Part shown: piece by piece, positions 1 to 15,000 of the stretch | Numbering within the stretch: position 1 is the stretch's first letter | How the letters are laid out: each line of letters begins with the position of its first letter | Assembly: GCA_964023275.1 (NCBI GenBank) | Contig: OZ029919.1 | Location: forward strand, 12,893,702-12,957,701 | Reading direction: 5' to 3' | Length of the DNA stretch: 64,000 bases | From: Norana najaformis | Taxonomy: Eukaryota > Annelida > Clitellata > Crassiclitellata > Hormogastridae | Made by a program: the position numbers and the translations under genes | The notes under the pieces: generated by a model | The model's input: only the letters and a program-made list of their open reading frames with translations | The model's database searches: none | What the model was told of the DNA's origin: nothing

Positions 1-91
1 CTTAAGTTTTTGTTTTATATGAATATGCCGAGTCTGTAGCAATGCATTTAAGGTAGTGTGATTTTGCAGCATTGTGTGAATTTTGTTTTAG

Positions 92-3000
92 GTCTCCTGT
101 TTTCTACAACAAGGATGTTGGGAAGTGGTGTGTGCCATTTTTGGGCGCTGACAAGGCCGTTGTCTATCGTTCAGCACGTCACAACTTTGAAGAGAAAAAA
201 GAGAGACCAGTAAGACAGAATGCTTGCCCATCATTGTTACTTTTTAAAACAGAAATTCATTTACCTTGAAATGTAGTTTTAAGAGAATTATCAAGTTTCA
301 ATTGTACTGTATGCCAGTATTTGTATTGTACAGTCTTGAATGTTTGCCAACATTTTTTTAAATGCATGTAATAGTAATGCTGAATGAGCAGTTGTTTAAT
401 CTGGCTTCTGAGTTTACCCTTAAAGGAAGGGGGTTGAATTCACCTTTATTGGTAACACCTGGTGTGACAAATTATCACTAATTTGTCACTGGATATTACA
501 AATGGCCAGGTGCATACAGATAAAGTAAAATAGAAATATAAAATAGAAATACTGTCTCGTTTGAAATTAAATATTCTTTCAGTGATTTGGAAAGTTGTTG
601 TAGCTGCATTTAGTGTGAGATTTCTTATTATCAAACAAATAATTTTAGGTAAAGTCAATATTGCACCGCAGATAAAATGCAGAATGACAGTGGGAGTTAT
701 TAAACAGCAACAGTGGTCTTACTGCAGCACAGTGGTCTGTTCAGTCAGCTAATTGGGTCAGTGACTTAATGGTTGCAGGTTTGAGCCTGGTGAGGGTAAT
801 CCATGTAATGACCCTTGGCAAGTTGTTTGCACAGACGTACCCCTGTCATCAAGCGCTGTAATTTGGTACTGGCATGAGCTGGGTATACAGCAAGTCCTGA
901 GATGCACAGAACCTGGAGATTCTTGCATTGTCAGCGCAGGGGCCTGAAAAAAGGAAATGAGTGGCTCCCCGAAGTTCCACAGGACATTTACTGTACTTTA
1001 TTTTAATGATGATGTTGAGAAGTCAGTATAGGGCAATAAGGTGATTAGTTGTATTTTGTATGTCTGTGTTTTCTGTCCTATTTCATGGTGGTCAGTAGCA
1101 TCTGTCTGGCTGTCTTCTAATCACCAATACAGCTGTAACAAAAACCAAAATGAAAGTGTCTTCAGAATAATTTCTTGTTAAAATTGGGGAGAGTAATTGC
1201 TTTTACAGTTTAGTGATAACTTTAGATTATTCTAATCATAATTTCTTTATTTCTAAAGGTTCAGTTTCAACCATATTTGTGTGCCCAGTCTTTCTTCCAA
1301 CTGCTACTGATGATCGTGATTGGTGTGGTTTTAATGATCTTTACTAGATTCAGCCTTGGCATACGACTGCTGATGAAGGTTAGTGGTTCTGCACTATGGA
1401 TGATTTTGCAGATTTATTCATTTATAGTTATTTATAGTTTCTGCTTTGTTACTACACAGAGCACTCGATATAACATGCTTTAAGTGTAACGACTTCAATT
1501 GTGAATTAGTGGAATCTTGTTGTTCGCTTGGTTGTTCACATTCTATAGCATGTACTCTTTAAATCAGTGTAATGTACTGTAAAGGGGACAATTTATTCAG
1601 TGCAGATAGTAGCAAAGCAATTCAAGGATGCTTTACTGAGTCTTGAAACAATTGGCCATTATATCATGCTTGGTGTTGAGGATACAACACTGGCATCACT
1701 GTAGTGTTAAGCAACATTGCTCCCAGTTAAAACTCGAATGGGTGATTATCCAATCAATATAAGATGATCTGGGCCAACTCACCATGCAATTCCTCAAGTT
1801 AAGAGGCTAATAAAGGTGTCCTGATGCTCAATGGTGTGTTTCTGTTTGCTTTTCAAACATTACTAGGATGCACTTCTAGGAAGTTTCAGTAATGGGGTGT
1901 AAACTAGTTTTTTAACTTTACAGTATTTGGATGCATATCACCAAATACTGACCACTATTATCCCGTCAGATGCCAGATATTTTTAACCCTTACATATGTT
2001 TTTGGGAGTTTTGGGCCTATTTACTGCATAAGAGTGAAAACGTTCTGTCTCATCAACCATTAAGATAGAGTTTAAGTGTAAATGTATTTGTTTATAAATG
2101 AATTTTGAACAAACCTGTGTCATTTAATTGTTTGTATGTGCTTGTATTTTTTGGATATGACAAGTTAATTGTGATGGTATGGCATATATGTTTCATTATG
2201 TTGTCTGCTTACATTCTGCTGATGTTTTAAATAAATTTATTTTGCTAAAATATAGTGTTTTTTCAGTTATTATTAGTTCAGTTTAAACTAGAGTTTGGGC
2301 AACTGCCTTTGTCAGGGCTGGTTTAGGTAAAACCACCAGTTTTGAATGCACATTTCTTTCTTCAATGCTTACCTCGGTCTGGTTGGTATGCAAATCTCCA
2401 ACGGTCATAGATATTAGGTAGGAACAGTCAAAGTTCGCATACAGTTTTGTTTTGGAAGAGCAGAGACCTGAGAAATTGCATTGCCATTTAGGTGAACAGA
2501 CTTCAAAGTTATCTGGACATTTTTTCTTGGCATGATAGATCTCAAGCCAGGATCTCCAGGTAAAGTTATGTCGTCCAGTAACTATTGCAGAGGCCTTTTT
2601 ACAAAGACCTAGAGCAAAAAAAAGTGAGAAATTTGTGTGATATGTTCGCTTTGTTTACATCCAGTCATTGCTAGCTTAGCACTTAGAGTGCTGGTTGCAA
2701 GGCAATTGTTAGCATCCAACCTAGCTTCAGGGATGATTTTGGCCAGCATTTCTCGTTATAAAACTACAAAAATATGTCAAACGCTGACAGATCTAATGTT
2801 TAAGTGAACAGGCCAACCATTATTGTAAAATTTTGTTAACCATACTTTATCAAAAGCAAAAACCCTAGGCCAGTTGATGCATGTCGCCTGCAATCGCTCC
2901 TGGTATCTCTTTCATTATCGTTTGAGAAGTTCTATAAAATTATTACCATGAATGCTACTTACAGTACTGTTGATCCTGCTAGCCATAAAGGTGAAATTCA

Positions 3001-6000
3001 TATTTAACTCTTCGTCTAAAATTACGGAAATCATGATATGTCAGATTTCATCTACTTTTGCCATCGCTGTTTTAAGATGTGAATGCTAACGAAACAGATC
3101 TCCGACTTTAGGTCTGACATCTTCACAACTGTTCCACTTGTTTAAGTAACCAATGGGAAGTTTTCAACTTATTTATCACCCTTATTTACGCATTCCATAG
3201 CTGCCAACCATTTCGGTAAGCACACCTATAATATTGCAATTTTGCGCTTGTGGCGCATATATAAAGTTTTCTGATGTTGCAATTTTCCGCCTGTGGCATG
3301 CAAAGAGTTGACAGGTAGGCTGGTTCCCATTTGGACAGTGTTGAGCCTCGTGCATGATTATGGTACATGTGACCTGGAAATCTCAAATTTAGCAATGTAG
3401 CAACTGAGTGACACAGTGGCATTGACTATCCATCGTGGAGAGATTCTGCAGCCAACTGGCCAGTTATTGATGCATGACTGTCCTGCACAGACCTGGTGAC
3501 CTGAGGTATATACAGTGCAATTCACTTAAGATGAAAACGGATAGGACAAAATATCGCTTAGTACGAAATGAAAACTTGGTCCGTTCCGATGTAAATCAAT
3601 AATAACAATAAATTATTCTCTTAAGACAAAACTGATGAGAGGAAAAGATCGGTTATTACGAAAATGATTTTTGGTCCAGTGAATTTATTTCTCTGATAAG
3701 TCCGTCTGATAAGGCGAAATGTTGACTGATACACAACAGCTGCAGCTTGCAGTAAAGTGTCTGGTTCGCATTTCGGTATGTGCCTACTTATGCCTACGAT
3801 AGTTTGACAGAGTCAGTCTTTGATGAATGTCACCACTCGAGGAACGAGATAGCATACATGTTTATACTGTAATTGGGTGATTAACGGTAAGAGACACGCA
3901 GACCACAGCGTCAGGCTTGTCGAAATGCGTGGGTGCATGAAACTTTTATAGCTGTCTACACTAATGTGGCCATTTCTTTTGTGGGTATATTTTGTCTGAC
4001 AATAAAGGACATTAAGCTAGTCATGTGGCACATTTATGGTAGTGAGATATATAACCACAGTGGAAGTGCCCTACTGCTAGACGCATTACACAGTTTAAGT
4101 ATCTTTGACTACTCTAGCCAGCTTAGTGACTGCTGTTATCAGACATACATGTAACTTTCAGAGCTCTTCTCAAGTAGCCTAATATCCTCGTTGACAAGTC
4201 TTTGCCAAATGGCAAAGACATTGGACAATGGTCAGACTCTCCCAAGCGCCTTTCAAACTACATAAGCATCCGCCGCAACTCAGTCAGCACATACATTTAC
4301 ATGTACTGTACCCTCATTCAAAGGCTTCTCTGTCCGAGACCGATTCGGAGTCGCTGTCGAAATAGCATCGCAATGGAATGTATCGGCCTTAGCCCTTCCA
4401 TAAAACCTTCAAATACCCGTCTCTTGCTGCTTCATCGTGAAACTAACTAGTGGTTTACTGAAACTTGCGTCTAAAAATGGCCACTGAAGTTCGTAGCCTA
4501 CCGTGATCATCTACGGTTATGCGTCATTTGCTGCTGCATAGTTAGTCATGCAGCCATAACGCGTTTTTCGCTGGCGTGCTGCGCTTACGTTTGCCTAACG
4601 GTTAATACGAAATATGGTTTTAATACGAAAGTCGGTTAAGACAAAATGTTTACGCTGGTACCCTGTCTTTCGTCTTAAACGAACTGCACTGTACAGACAC
4701 TGCATTTTCTGCCTATGCCCAAGGAATGCCAGCCAGTTGTCGAGCATAATAGTGCATTATGAACACTTCATTTGGCTGCCATCAGTACTCTTCATCTATC
4801 CAACAACATGAACCAGGAAATCTCAAAATGGTATAAACTGTCAACCCTGGATGGGATTGTGGTTAATGGGTTCATTGTTTTCACAGAAGTTACCAGTGGT
4901 CACTTTTCCAGTTCGTTGAGGTATTTCATGTCATTTAGGCTAGTGTGGAGCATCGTCGAGAGGTTCTCAGAGGTTCTATGACAATCTTCAGCTGCATTAC
5001 ATTACTTTGTGTTTTACTTGTTTTGGTCTCAATTAAGAAAACATCAAGTCAGACATGAAATTTTTAGCAAAAATCAAAGGACGTAAGATGTGAGACTTGA
5101 AGCAGACATTTATGTTGCTGTTATAAAGCACCACTTTAAAAATTTGTAAATTTTTGGTTTCCGTTGTGTTGTAGTATCCTCGCATCATGTCTTTTGGACA
5201 CTTTGCTGAAGTTGGTCCGGACAGAAAACAGGTGTGTTGTCATGGTTTACCTGTTTCTGTTACTAAATGGTTTTGGAGTTCATAAAATTCAGCAAACACT
5301 GGGGTGCTGCCAAGCAGGCAGTAGAAGTCACTGGGTGGGTACTATTATTTATTATTTAGAAGGCTGTTGGCCTATCATAGACATTAGATTTTTTAAAATT
5401 TGCAAAATTTGACCAAGGTAATATAGTCATGCATAGAAATAAGTGGAAGATATTTTTAGAATTGGGACGAAAACATAAAAATCAACCAATCAAATAGGAC
5501 ATTTAAATCACATATTTAAATGAACCGAGATGGCGAGGCATGGTTTTTCTGATCCCGAACTTGGATGACTGCTTGAGGAATTAACATGACGAAGGCAGTT
5601 CCAATACATCTGACAATGAAAACCTGTGTTGTGGATCAAGTGAGGTGGCTTTGGCTGGAGAATATTATGACATCAACATGGAGTTCAAAGATGGCATTTG
5701 ATACATGCTGTTGGAATGTGAAAATGGGTCTCGCAGAATGGATGCTGATAATTAATTCAGGCAGAATGGATTGGGCTGAATAGGTACATGTATAAGATTT
5801 CCTGTTTCTCCTCTAACTGTTCCCATTACAGGCATCTGTGGTTGACTAGCCAATGAGGCACAGTTTTTGGACTTTATCACTATATTTTTTAGATCACAGT
5901 TTTTTGATGTGCTGGCTGAACAGACAATTTATGCTAAGCAAAGTACGTCAGCTGCGCAATAGGCAGGTAAACAAAATGGAACCTCTAGAGATGTGTGTAT

Positions 6001-9000
6001 TTGTCAGCATCAACATCAAGATGTGGTACAATATCCAACCGCAGGTTATGACTACTCATAAACCGATCCCTCACTCAGAAATCACTGGATTTAAGGGATC
6101 ACGACAGTGAATCATTCGTGGCCATGAACTTGTATCTGGTGTGGGCTTTACTTGACTGTATAGCACATCAAAAAAACTGTTGAAATTTCCATAGCTAAAT
6201 TGTCCTCACGAAACTGTTCAGTCCAGTCTGTTGAACAAGAGGAGTCGATCCAGGAAGCCTCGGCCGTATTCAGAGTGATCATGCACTGTCGGTCCAACAT
6301 GCTCGAGCATTCATCAGACTGGTTCTGTTCACAGTCACCAAATATCTGAAAAGGAAACATCTGTCTGTTTTCTTCTCTGGGTGTTTGACATGTCACAGTG
6401 TTTTTCTTGTAGCCCTGTTGTTGTGCAGGTTGCAATGGCTTTGATGTTGTGGTCATGTTGCTGTTCATGTGTTTGGATTGGGGTGGCTTGGGCAACTTTG
6501 AGTGTCCCAAAATTTTTGTTTCAAAATCTGGACAGATGGATGGGACGAGGAGAGAAAATGCTGAAGAATGATGTTTAACTCATGTCTGTACATGTAAAAA
6601 CTGGCCATTTCAAAGCATCTTTTCACATGATCCATTATATTTTCTTCACTTTTACAGCTGCAGTATAAATACTAAACAAAATATCTCCTTCATTTTTGAA
6701 TATATTTCAAAATTTCTTTTGCATTTTATGGCATTAATTTTGCACATTTTTTGTGCTTACACTTCATATGTTGAAACTTTATTAAATGGGGGCTTGGACA
6801 TAAAAAGGTAAAAAAAATTTGGGTGGTGGTACAGTTTGGGGGTAACTTTGGGTACCCCAAAAATTTTGGTAAAAAAGCTTGGATGAGGAGATAAAATGCT
6901 AGCTGACCAAGATATGTTATTGTAGATAAAAAAGTTTGTCTGTTATGTTTGTTTCTGCTGCTGTGCTGCTTCCACTTAGTGACATGCAACAAACTACATG
7001 TAGCTGAATGATTTTCATAGACTCGGTGTATTGGATTTCAAGCCAACTCAGAGCAGTCTCTAAGCCAGCTCCAGCGACAGTTCACTTTGGAACATCATCC
7101 TCTTCATCTTTGTCCTCTTACGGTGTCTAGTGATTTTGGTCTAGCAGTTGTCAATGATTGTAGAATAAAAATCTTGTGCATACCTTGAAGGGTTTCTACC
7201 AGTGAACATGATGTACAGATACAATAGCAATGCTTTATAGTAGCTGACTTGTAGCAATTGTGTGACCAACTCTCAGCTCGGCAAACAACAAGACAAGGAA
7301 GATCAGTGCAGCAAGATGTGTGTGCTACTGTATATGAATTTGTGTTCCAAAGATCACACATACATGAGTAAATTTGGGATCTGTGGCTGTGACCATATTA
7401 TAATCGAATTCGCATTATATCAACTTGTGTTATAAGGGGGGTCTGGTGTACCTATTGCAATGTAATGAACTGTAATGGTGGATTGCAAGTCAGTTTTTCC
7501 AGTCATGACAGTGCATTTGGGAGCTGTCTTGTGGGTGATTATGGGTGAAAGGTGCCTCAAAGGGATCCTGTAAGAGGCTTTGCGATTGGAAGGTTATTAA
7601 AGGTGCTGTATCTCAACACACAAATGCCGTTCAGCTGGTACTTGCCTTTCAGATACAAGGTTCTTCTTTCGTGATGACATTTTTTGGTCAAGGCTATGGT
7701 ACAAAGGTTATGGACTTGGAGAAGGATCATGAAGATTTGCCAGACAAGAAGATTGTGACTGAAGTTGCAGGCCCAGGTTGGTCTGCAGAAATATTGAGAC
7801 TTCTGTATTAACACATTCCAGCTGTGAGTGTTCATTTTCCAAAGCATATTTATGCCCCAAGTGGCTGGAATCAGTTAAAGTATATCTAATTATTTCATTA
7901 ATATTATCAAATTAATTTCCCCTTTGTAACTTACCTGTTTCCAATTTTTGCTGCTGAAATAGTAAAATTAGAAGGAAACTCACCAGGTTATGATGGGCAT
8001 GTCAGTGTCAGAGAGTAAGAAGCTGATGTGGATGCAAAGAAGTAGATAGTCCGCTTAGCTGTCGGTGAATTATTTGAGGTATATATTTATTTAATGCATC
8101 AAAATTGCAGGTAGACTGTGAATTAGCAATCATGATAATATAGTCTCAAGTAAAATAACTATGTAAAGCTTTACATAATTGTTAGATTTTGCTCTGGGCA
8201 TAAAATTGACTTAAATAATATGAAGCTTAATACTGCATTTTAGTCTCTCCATTATGTTTATCTCCAGTGCAAACAGCTAATGAGCTCAGCTTTGCAGTTG
8301 CAGCTTACTTTAACTGAGCTTCTTGACAGGCAGATTCTTTTAGAACTGAGAGAGTAGCATAGCTCACACATCTGCCTTGATTTAACTCTGCCATTTTTTA
8401 AACTAGGCATCACAGAAGTAAGTTAGAGTGTTGATGGTGCTATTGTTGCTTTCCCTCGGACCACACTAGGTTTAAGCAGCAGTGCAACTTGTGCAAAAAC
8501 TTGTTTCATCTGCCAGATCTGCATATTTAACAAATTTAACTGCTGAAAGTTCTGCATCGCCAAAAAACTTTGTGGGTGACTTTGAATAAGTAATTACACA
8601 TAAAGAAGTTAAATTTATCCTCTGCTGTGTTCTCTGCTACCCAAGAGCCGGCCAGTAGTTTCTTGACCTTCTTTGCAAATGAAATTTGTGGTATAAAGCT
8701 GAAATTTGTTAGTTATTCGGTATCTGATAAATTTCTTCATCCTAGTTTTTCTGCCAACAGATCTTGCAGAGGTTTGCAGACTTGTTGTTTCTTCACCTAA
8801 TAAAAGGTTCCTACATTTTTTCTTTGAGTGCTTTGATTACATAGAGCCTACCATTACATCAATTATCAATTTCTCATTGCATGAGGGAACCTTCCGATCT
8901 GCTTTTTCTCATGCCATAACTTCATTCTCGGTGAAAGCTTTTCCTGACCCAGGTGACCTGTCTAATTACAGACACATCTCAACTTCGAAATTCATATCTA

Positions 9001-12000
9001 AAATTTTTAACAGGTGATGTTGAGCATTGTATCAAAACTCACCTATCTTTCAACTTGCTGATCTCTCCATTTCAGTTAGCATACCATGAGTTTTCGTTTG
9101 TCTTGTTACTCGTCTGTGCAGCTTATGTCTGATGCCTTTGAAGAGGTTCAGTCTTGGATGGTGACTAATAAACTCCTCCTTAATCCATCGAAAATTGAAT
9201 TTCTACTACTGGGCACTTCACAACAAGAAGTGTGAATGGCTTAAATTCTTTAAACTGTGTAACTAACTTCTCGAGTTGGCTAATGCTGCTTGTAACTTGG
9301 GCAGTGTTTTTGATTCTACTATGTCTGTTACCGACTGTGACTGGGTATTTATAAGTTGTCATACATTTATATTTGTGATATACACAGAATGAGGCATTGT
9401 CCTTGTGTCTTCTAGAATATCTTTGGCAGACGCATTGTCTCCAGGTACTTTTGGCTGCTGTAACTCACCTCTTAGTATCACAACATCAGATATGCAGAAA
9501 CTTCAGAATTCAGAACTCCTTGGCTAGAGCCATAACAAATATGTTAAAATATGAGCCCTCCATGCTTAAATCTTTGCATTGGATTCCTTCCTATTCAGCA
9601 AAGGATTTATTTCTAATTGGGGCATGTAGTTTATAAAACATTGAAATTTGGCCAACCACATAAGTTAAAATCAGTCCTCATTTTCCAGACTTATGATTAT
9701 TCTACCTGGTCATCTGATCAGCTTCCTCTGGTCATTTGTAAGACTAGAACTGTTATTGGCGAATGGGCTTTTCCATTGCTGGACCTACATTTTTGAACTC
9801 CCTTTGTCTGTTCAAAGTTCAATCTGCTCAGTTGCTTGTGTCATTTCATTCTCAATTTAAGACTTACCATTTTCAGATTGCTCATCCACAGTGGGCTGCC
9901 CCTTGTCTTATTGGAGTGTCCTTCTGGATTGCGGCTTGGCATTGGTGCACCACCAGTTGATGCCTTATGCATTAGACACCGACTCAGTAGAAATTATTGA
10001 TTAATAGTAAGAGTAATTCCCGGTACCCATGATAACAGGCAGATTTGTGTGAAGAGGGTGCAGAACTTTAGTTTTGTACTCAATATCTCTTATCAAATTT
10101 TAATCCTTTGAGCACCGTATATTGTTTGCCACTGTTCTTCCAGCATCCAAATTTTTAGGTGTTTGATTTAATTTCACTCTAACTTAAATTCAGATGTTTC
10201 CCAAACATGGAAGATAAAGCTAAAGTGTAAAGGTGAGCTGAACTGTAAACATGAAATATTGTTTAAAATTAAATTTCTAAAAAATATTTTCATTTATTTA
10301 TCTGTATATGCATGAATTTTTTACTTACTTTTTGTACTTTATTTTTCTTTCTTCATTTTGATAACATATATTCTCATACATTCTCTTGATCTTGGTTACA
10401 GATGGTGGTTATATAACTACGCCGATATGTATGGTCCAGGCTGCCTATGTCCTGCTCAAGGAAAAAGACAGACTGCCAAAAGTGTAAGCAAATCATTAAG
10501 TTTTAATCCACCAGGGTATAGCTAATGTGTTGGTGTTTTGCAGGAATGATAATTTTTCATCTTGACGGCTATTGTGCCTTAGCAAGTTTGTCATGAGCAC
10601 TCATGCCAAAATTTGAAGCAGAAGCAAACAAGGAATTAAACAATTGCTGCAGATCTTTAATTTAAAAGATGCAACAAATTTTATTCTGCAGAAGTTTACT
10701 GTCAGTTTATCTAAGAATTTATGCTTGATTTTGCCAAATACAGTTATTGGTGTTCTGACGCGAGTGTATATTGTAATTGTAATCTGACATTTATAAAGCG
10801 CCACTTCAAGAATAGACTCATCAGAAGCACTCCCGACCCGAACCAGTGAGACCACTGGCAAATAATACAGACTTCAGGCGCTTGCGAAACTGCGGAAGAG
10901 ACAAACTGAGGAATACAAGCCGGAGCTCTAGGGAAAGGCGATTCCAGCTATTGGGTCCAACTTAAGCAAAGCTTCTAGACTGCGCTGTAGCAGTGCGCAT
11001 GCGAGGAACAGTCAGAAGTCCAAGGGAGGCCGACCGGAGAGTGCTACGGCCTGGAACCAAAGAGATCGAAATGCAGAAGTCCCTAAGATATGATGGAGCA
11101 GAGCCAACAAGACAATTACGCATAAGCGTTAGGATCTTGAACTGGATACGCTGCTGAATGGGAAGCCAGTGTAGAGTGTCCCGTATAAAGGAAGTTATAT
11201 GGCCATACCTGGGGACGCCTCCAATAAGACGGGCAGAAGCATTGAGAACAGATTGAAGCTTGGAAATATTGGCCAGTGAGAGTCCAGCAAAGATAGCGTT
11301 ACCAAAGTCCACCCTGGTGCAGATAAGGGCATGAATTAGAGTAGTAACTGCATGAAAGGAGAGGGAGCGGCGGATGGTACGAAGCTGACGAAGGTGGTAA
11401 AAGCATGAGCGGGAGACACTGTTAACATGATCGGTCAAGGAGAGTTCCCGGTCCAGAACAACCCCAAGATCACGGACTTTGGAACAGAATCGAATGTCCG
11501 GAAACCGCTGGCGTAAGGATGATGAATCAATCTTTGCCAGCTGAGCACGACCACCAAGCCAGATGAACTGGGTCTTAGCAGAGTTCAGTCGGAGGCGATT
11601 AGAGGACATCCAGAGACCAAGGGCAGATGTTGCGTCAAGAATACTGTCAACCAGAGAGGAAGCCGCTTCCGCTGGGCCATGAACGAAGGCCTTAGTGTCG
11701 TCTGCATACTGATGGACAGCAACACCCATAGGAAGGAGAACCTGTGCCAGGTCGGCAGTGTACAGAATGTAGAGGAGAGGGGCCAGAACAGAACCCTGAG
11801 GAAGGCCAAAAGGTATAAGGGACCAGGCGGAACGTGTAGGCCCAAAGATAACAGAATGAGAGCGGTCTGAGAGGAATGACTGAAACCAAAGAAGGGCCGT
11901 ATCAGTAATGCCAAAAGATTTTTTTAGACGCTCCAAAAGGATAGAGTGATCCACAGTGTCAAAAGCAGCACTAACATCATAGAGGGCAAGAAGAGTAACC

Positions 12001-15000
12001 TGTCCACGGTCAAAAGCTCCAAAGACGTCAGCCAGGAGACGTGTAATAAGTGATTCAGTAGAGTGGAACTTCCTAAATCCGGATTGAAGAGGAGGCATGA
12101 GGGAGTTAAAGTCAAGGTAGTCGACCAGTTGGACGGACACACATCTTTCAAGAAGCTTAGAGAGGAAGGAAAGGTTAGAGATAGGTCGGTAGTTAGAGAT
12201 ATCATTAGGGTCAGGTCCCTGGCACTTGAGAGAGGGAAAGACTACAGCACGTTTTTGAGAAGCCGGGAGTGAACCCTGACCCAGGGAGGTATTACATAGC
12301 AAGTGTAAGAACGGAATTAAGTCATCTATAAAATCCTTGATTAAAAATGGTGGTAATAAGTCCAGTTCACAGGACTTAGCAGGTGACTCCAGCAGGAGCC
12401 AACGAAGGACGTCCAAAGGCAGAGGCTTCCAGCATGAAAGCCTAGATGGCGAAGACTTCCAGAAGCAAGGAGAACTCGGTGTAGAAGGTCGACGTAACAG
12501 GAGAGGAGCCTGGCCGGTAGAGGGCAAGAACGGTGACTGGACCACGAGTCGTGGCGCAGGAGAGGCATAAAGCTTCGAACGTGGAAACAGGGAGAGGAAG
12601 AGGGATCTTTTTGACCCGAAAATGTTCTCGATGGTAGACGACAATGCCACCATGATTTTGCGCAAGAGGATGCGAATCTCGTGAGGGGTCAACCGGGCGA
12701 GGGGCATCGAGGAATAGGTAGCCCGTAGGAGCAGCGCGTCGAACCGGAACATCAGAGGAAGAGGAGTGCCAAGACTCCGTGACGACGAGAATATCTAGAT
12801 TATGCTGAGAGATAGAGTTAGCGATCTCCATAAAATTGTTTCCCAGTGACCGAGCGTTCAGTGTCCCAAGTCTAAGTCCATCACTGCCACCCAGGTCTGA
12901 GGGCAGCCGAGAGGTAGGCGACGGAGCAGAGTCCAGCGGTGTAGGCTGAGATTGGCAGGAGGGAGACGATAATCCAGGCCGTGAAGATGCCGGTCGCCAC
13001 AGATGAAGCTTGAATATAGTCTTACGTAAGGAACGTCGAATGGTGAGAGCGGGTTGATTGTAGGTACGTAGCTCAGCGGAAGTGTACACACGAGTCGGAG
13101 GAGTGAGGGAAGGAGCGGCCATCTTGTCAACTTAATTCAAACAAAATTAAGATAACTTACGCTCGTTAACCCAAGAACAAACAAGCCGTAGTAATCCACA
13201 AGTTAGATAGCGTAGGTATAATCCAACAGAAAACGCAAAAAACGCCCGAAGTTGACGAAAATCCGATGAAAATTCAAATACAAACGGGTCGTCAACAACA
13301 CGCCGAAGCGCAAACATGACGTCATGAATATGATGTTGACCGAATATTGGTGCCGCGATGTGAATAATGATGCACCCAGTATTCATTTTACAAAACTTAA
13401 GTCATTTTTGCATCACTGCTTCTTAAAGAACAGTACATCTTGTAGTCCAAGATTTGGAATGTCACCTTAAATATTGAGGTAAAGCTTTTAATTTCCACTG
13501 CTTTACAATTATTGGCAAAAGCAGCAGAGAGGAGATTTAACTGCTATTGCAAAATTTGTATTTTCACATTTTATATAATAGCACTTTTATGAAATTTATT
13601 TAGTATTAAAATATAATTTTTATTTTATGGATGCAGCCAGTTTTGCAACCAGTTTATATTTAAATTTGTGGACAATTGACAACATTGATATATATGTAAT
13701 GATTCCTACTTTAAATATTCCTGATATATTTGCATCTACTGCTGTATTTGATTAGACAGATTTATGTATCCTGTTTGAGTGTGTGTGTAAGAAAACTGAA
13801 AAATGTGTTAATGAGGTTGGCTTCATTTGACTTTAAGACTCTAGAGTACATGTATTTGGTGAATCACATTTTGTTAGCAGCTGTCTGAGTATATAATATT
13901 TACATTTATGTATGTATATATACTTATATGTACATATATGATTTCAATGAAACCAAGTTTAAGGATTGGCTCATGGCTTGAAATTTGAGCAGCTCATTAT
14001 TTAGCATTTGTGACCAGCTATGACAAAATGAATTTAAGTTGGATTTTCACATTTTTATGTAATTTATATAAATATTCCAGATAGTTCTGAAGATAATGTC
14101 ACTTCAGCATATCACCTTTAGTTTAATAATTCTGAGGAAAATGCCATGGGACACGTTATCTCCTTAGCAATCGATACTTATAATGCACCTTTGCAAATGA
14201 ATTTGGCAAATACCTTGGGAACAGCATGATAAATATGTCAGTAATATGAGCTGCCTATACCAACATTTGAATGATCTAATATAGTATGAAGTATGCTACA
14301 AATTTTATTAAATTGATAATGACAGATGTTGCATTACATATATTTTGCATTACATCTGTGTTTTGATTCCATTGGTTCACCAAGTTCGAGGTGTCCAATA
14401 GATTAACTGCTTTTATGTCACATGATACATTACTAGGCTGACATGTAAATACAGTGCAAATTGTTTGAAGCAAAATGCAGGGAATTAGTGTGAACAATTT
14501 GTGTTATCTGAATTTCATTTTAGCTGCTTTTTCATTTTAGTTCCATAATAATAAAATTTTTAATATAGTCAGGTACTGTAGCGTTTAAACAACAGTCATA
14601 GTATATATCTCTCATCTGAGCACACACTTTCAAACAAACTACACAAGACTACAATAACTCATTCAGTTCTTCCCTAAAGTAGTAATTAATTTAGGACATA
14701 ACAACAGATAAACTTGTAAAAATTTTAAACTTAACCTTAAAAATCATAGTTAATAAATGGTTGAATCCTACACTGGAACGCTGTCATGCTTTGAAGGATG
14801 ACTCTTAGCAAAGAGTAAGATTATTATGGGGCCCAGATTCAGTTGACATCAGCAACAGCAGGTGCCAAGTATCTGCTGAAGTCTGTGCAGCATGTGTGCG
14901 TGTAAATCATAAATGCTACATCGTATATTCTGTTCTACACCAAATGTTTTTTCCCATGATGCTGTGAGCTGGTGAGGTTATAAATTGTGTAGGCCAAAAT

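Noticed and set aside
779-788. tRNA gene at a B-box word (also 40007-40017 and about 42883)
   Set aside because: No cloverleaf stems pair around any of them; they fit SINE heads or chance.
6148-6510. Minus-strand 120-codon ORF as a gene or exon
   Set aside because: No domain, no splice context, and it lies inside an SCCPDH intron.
10745-13352. TATTGGTG at 10745-10752 and 13345-13352 as target duplication of the first CR1 element
   Set aside because: Only 8 bp, offset from the 3' tail by extra bases, and CR1 elements usually lack duplications.
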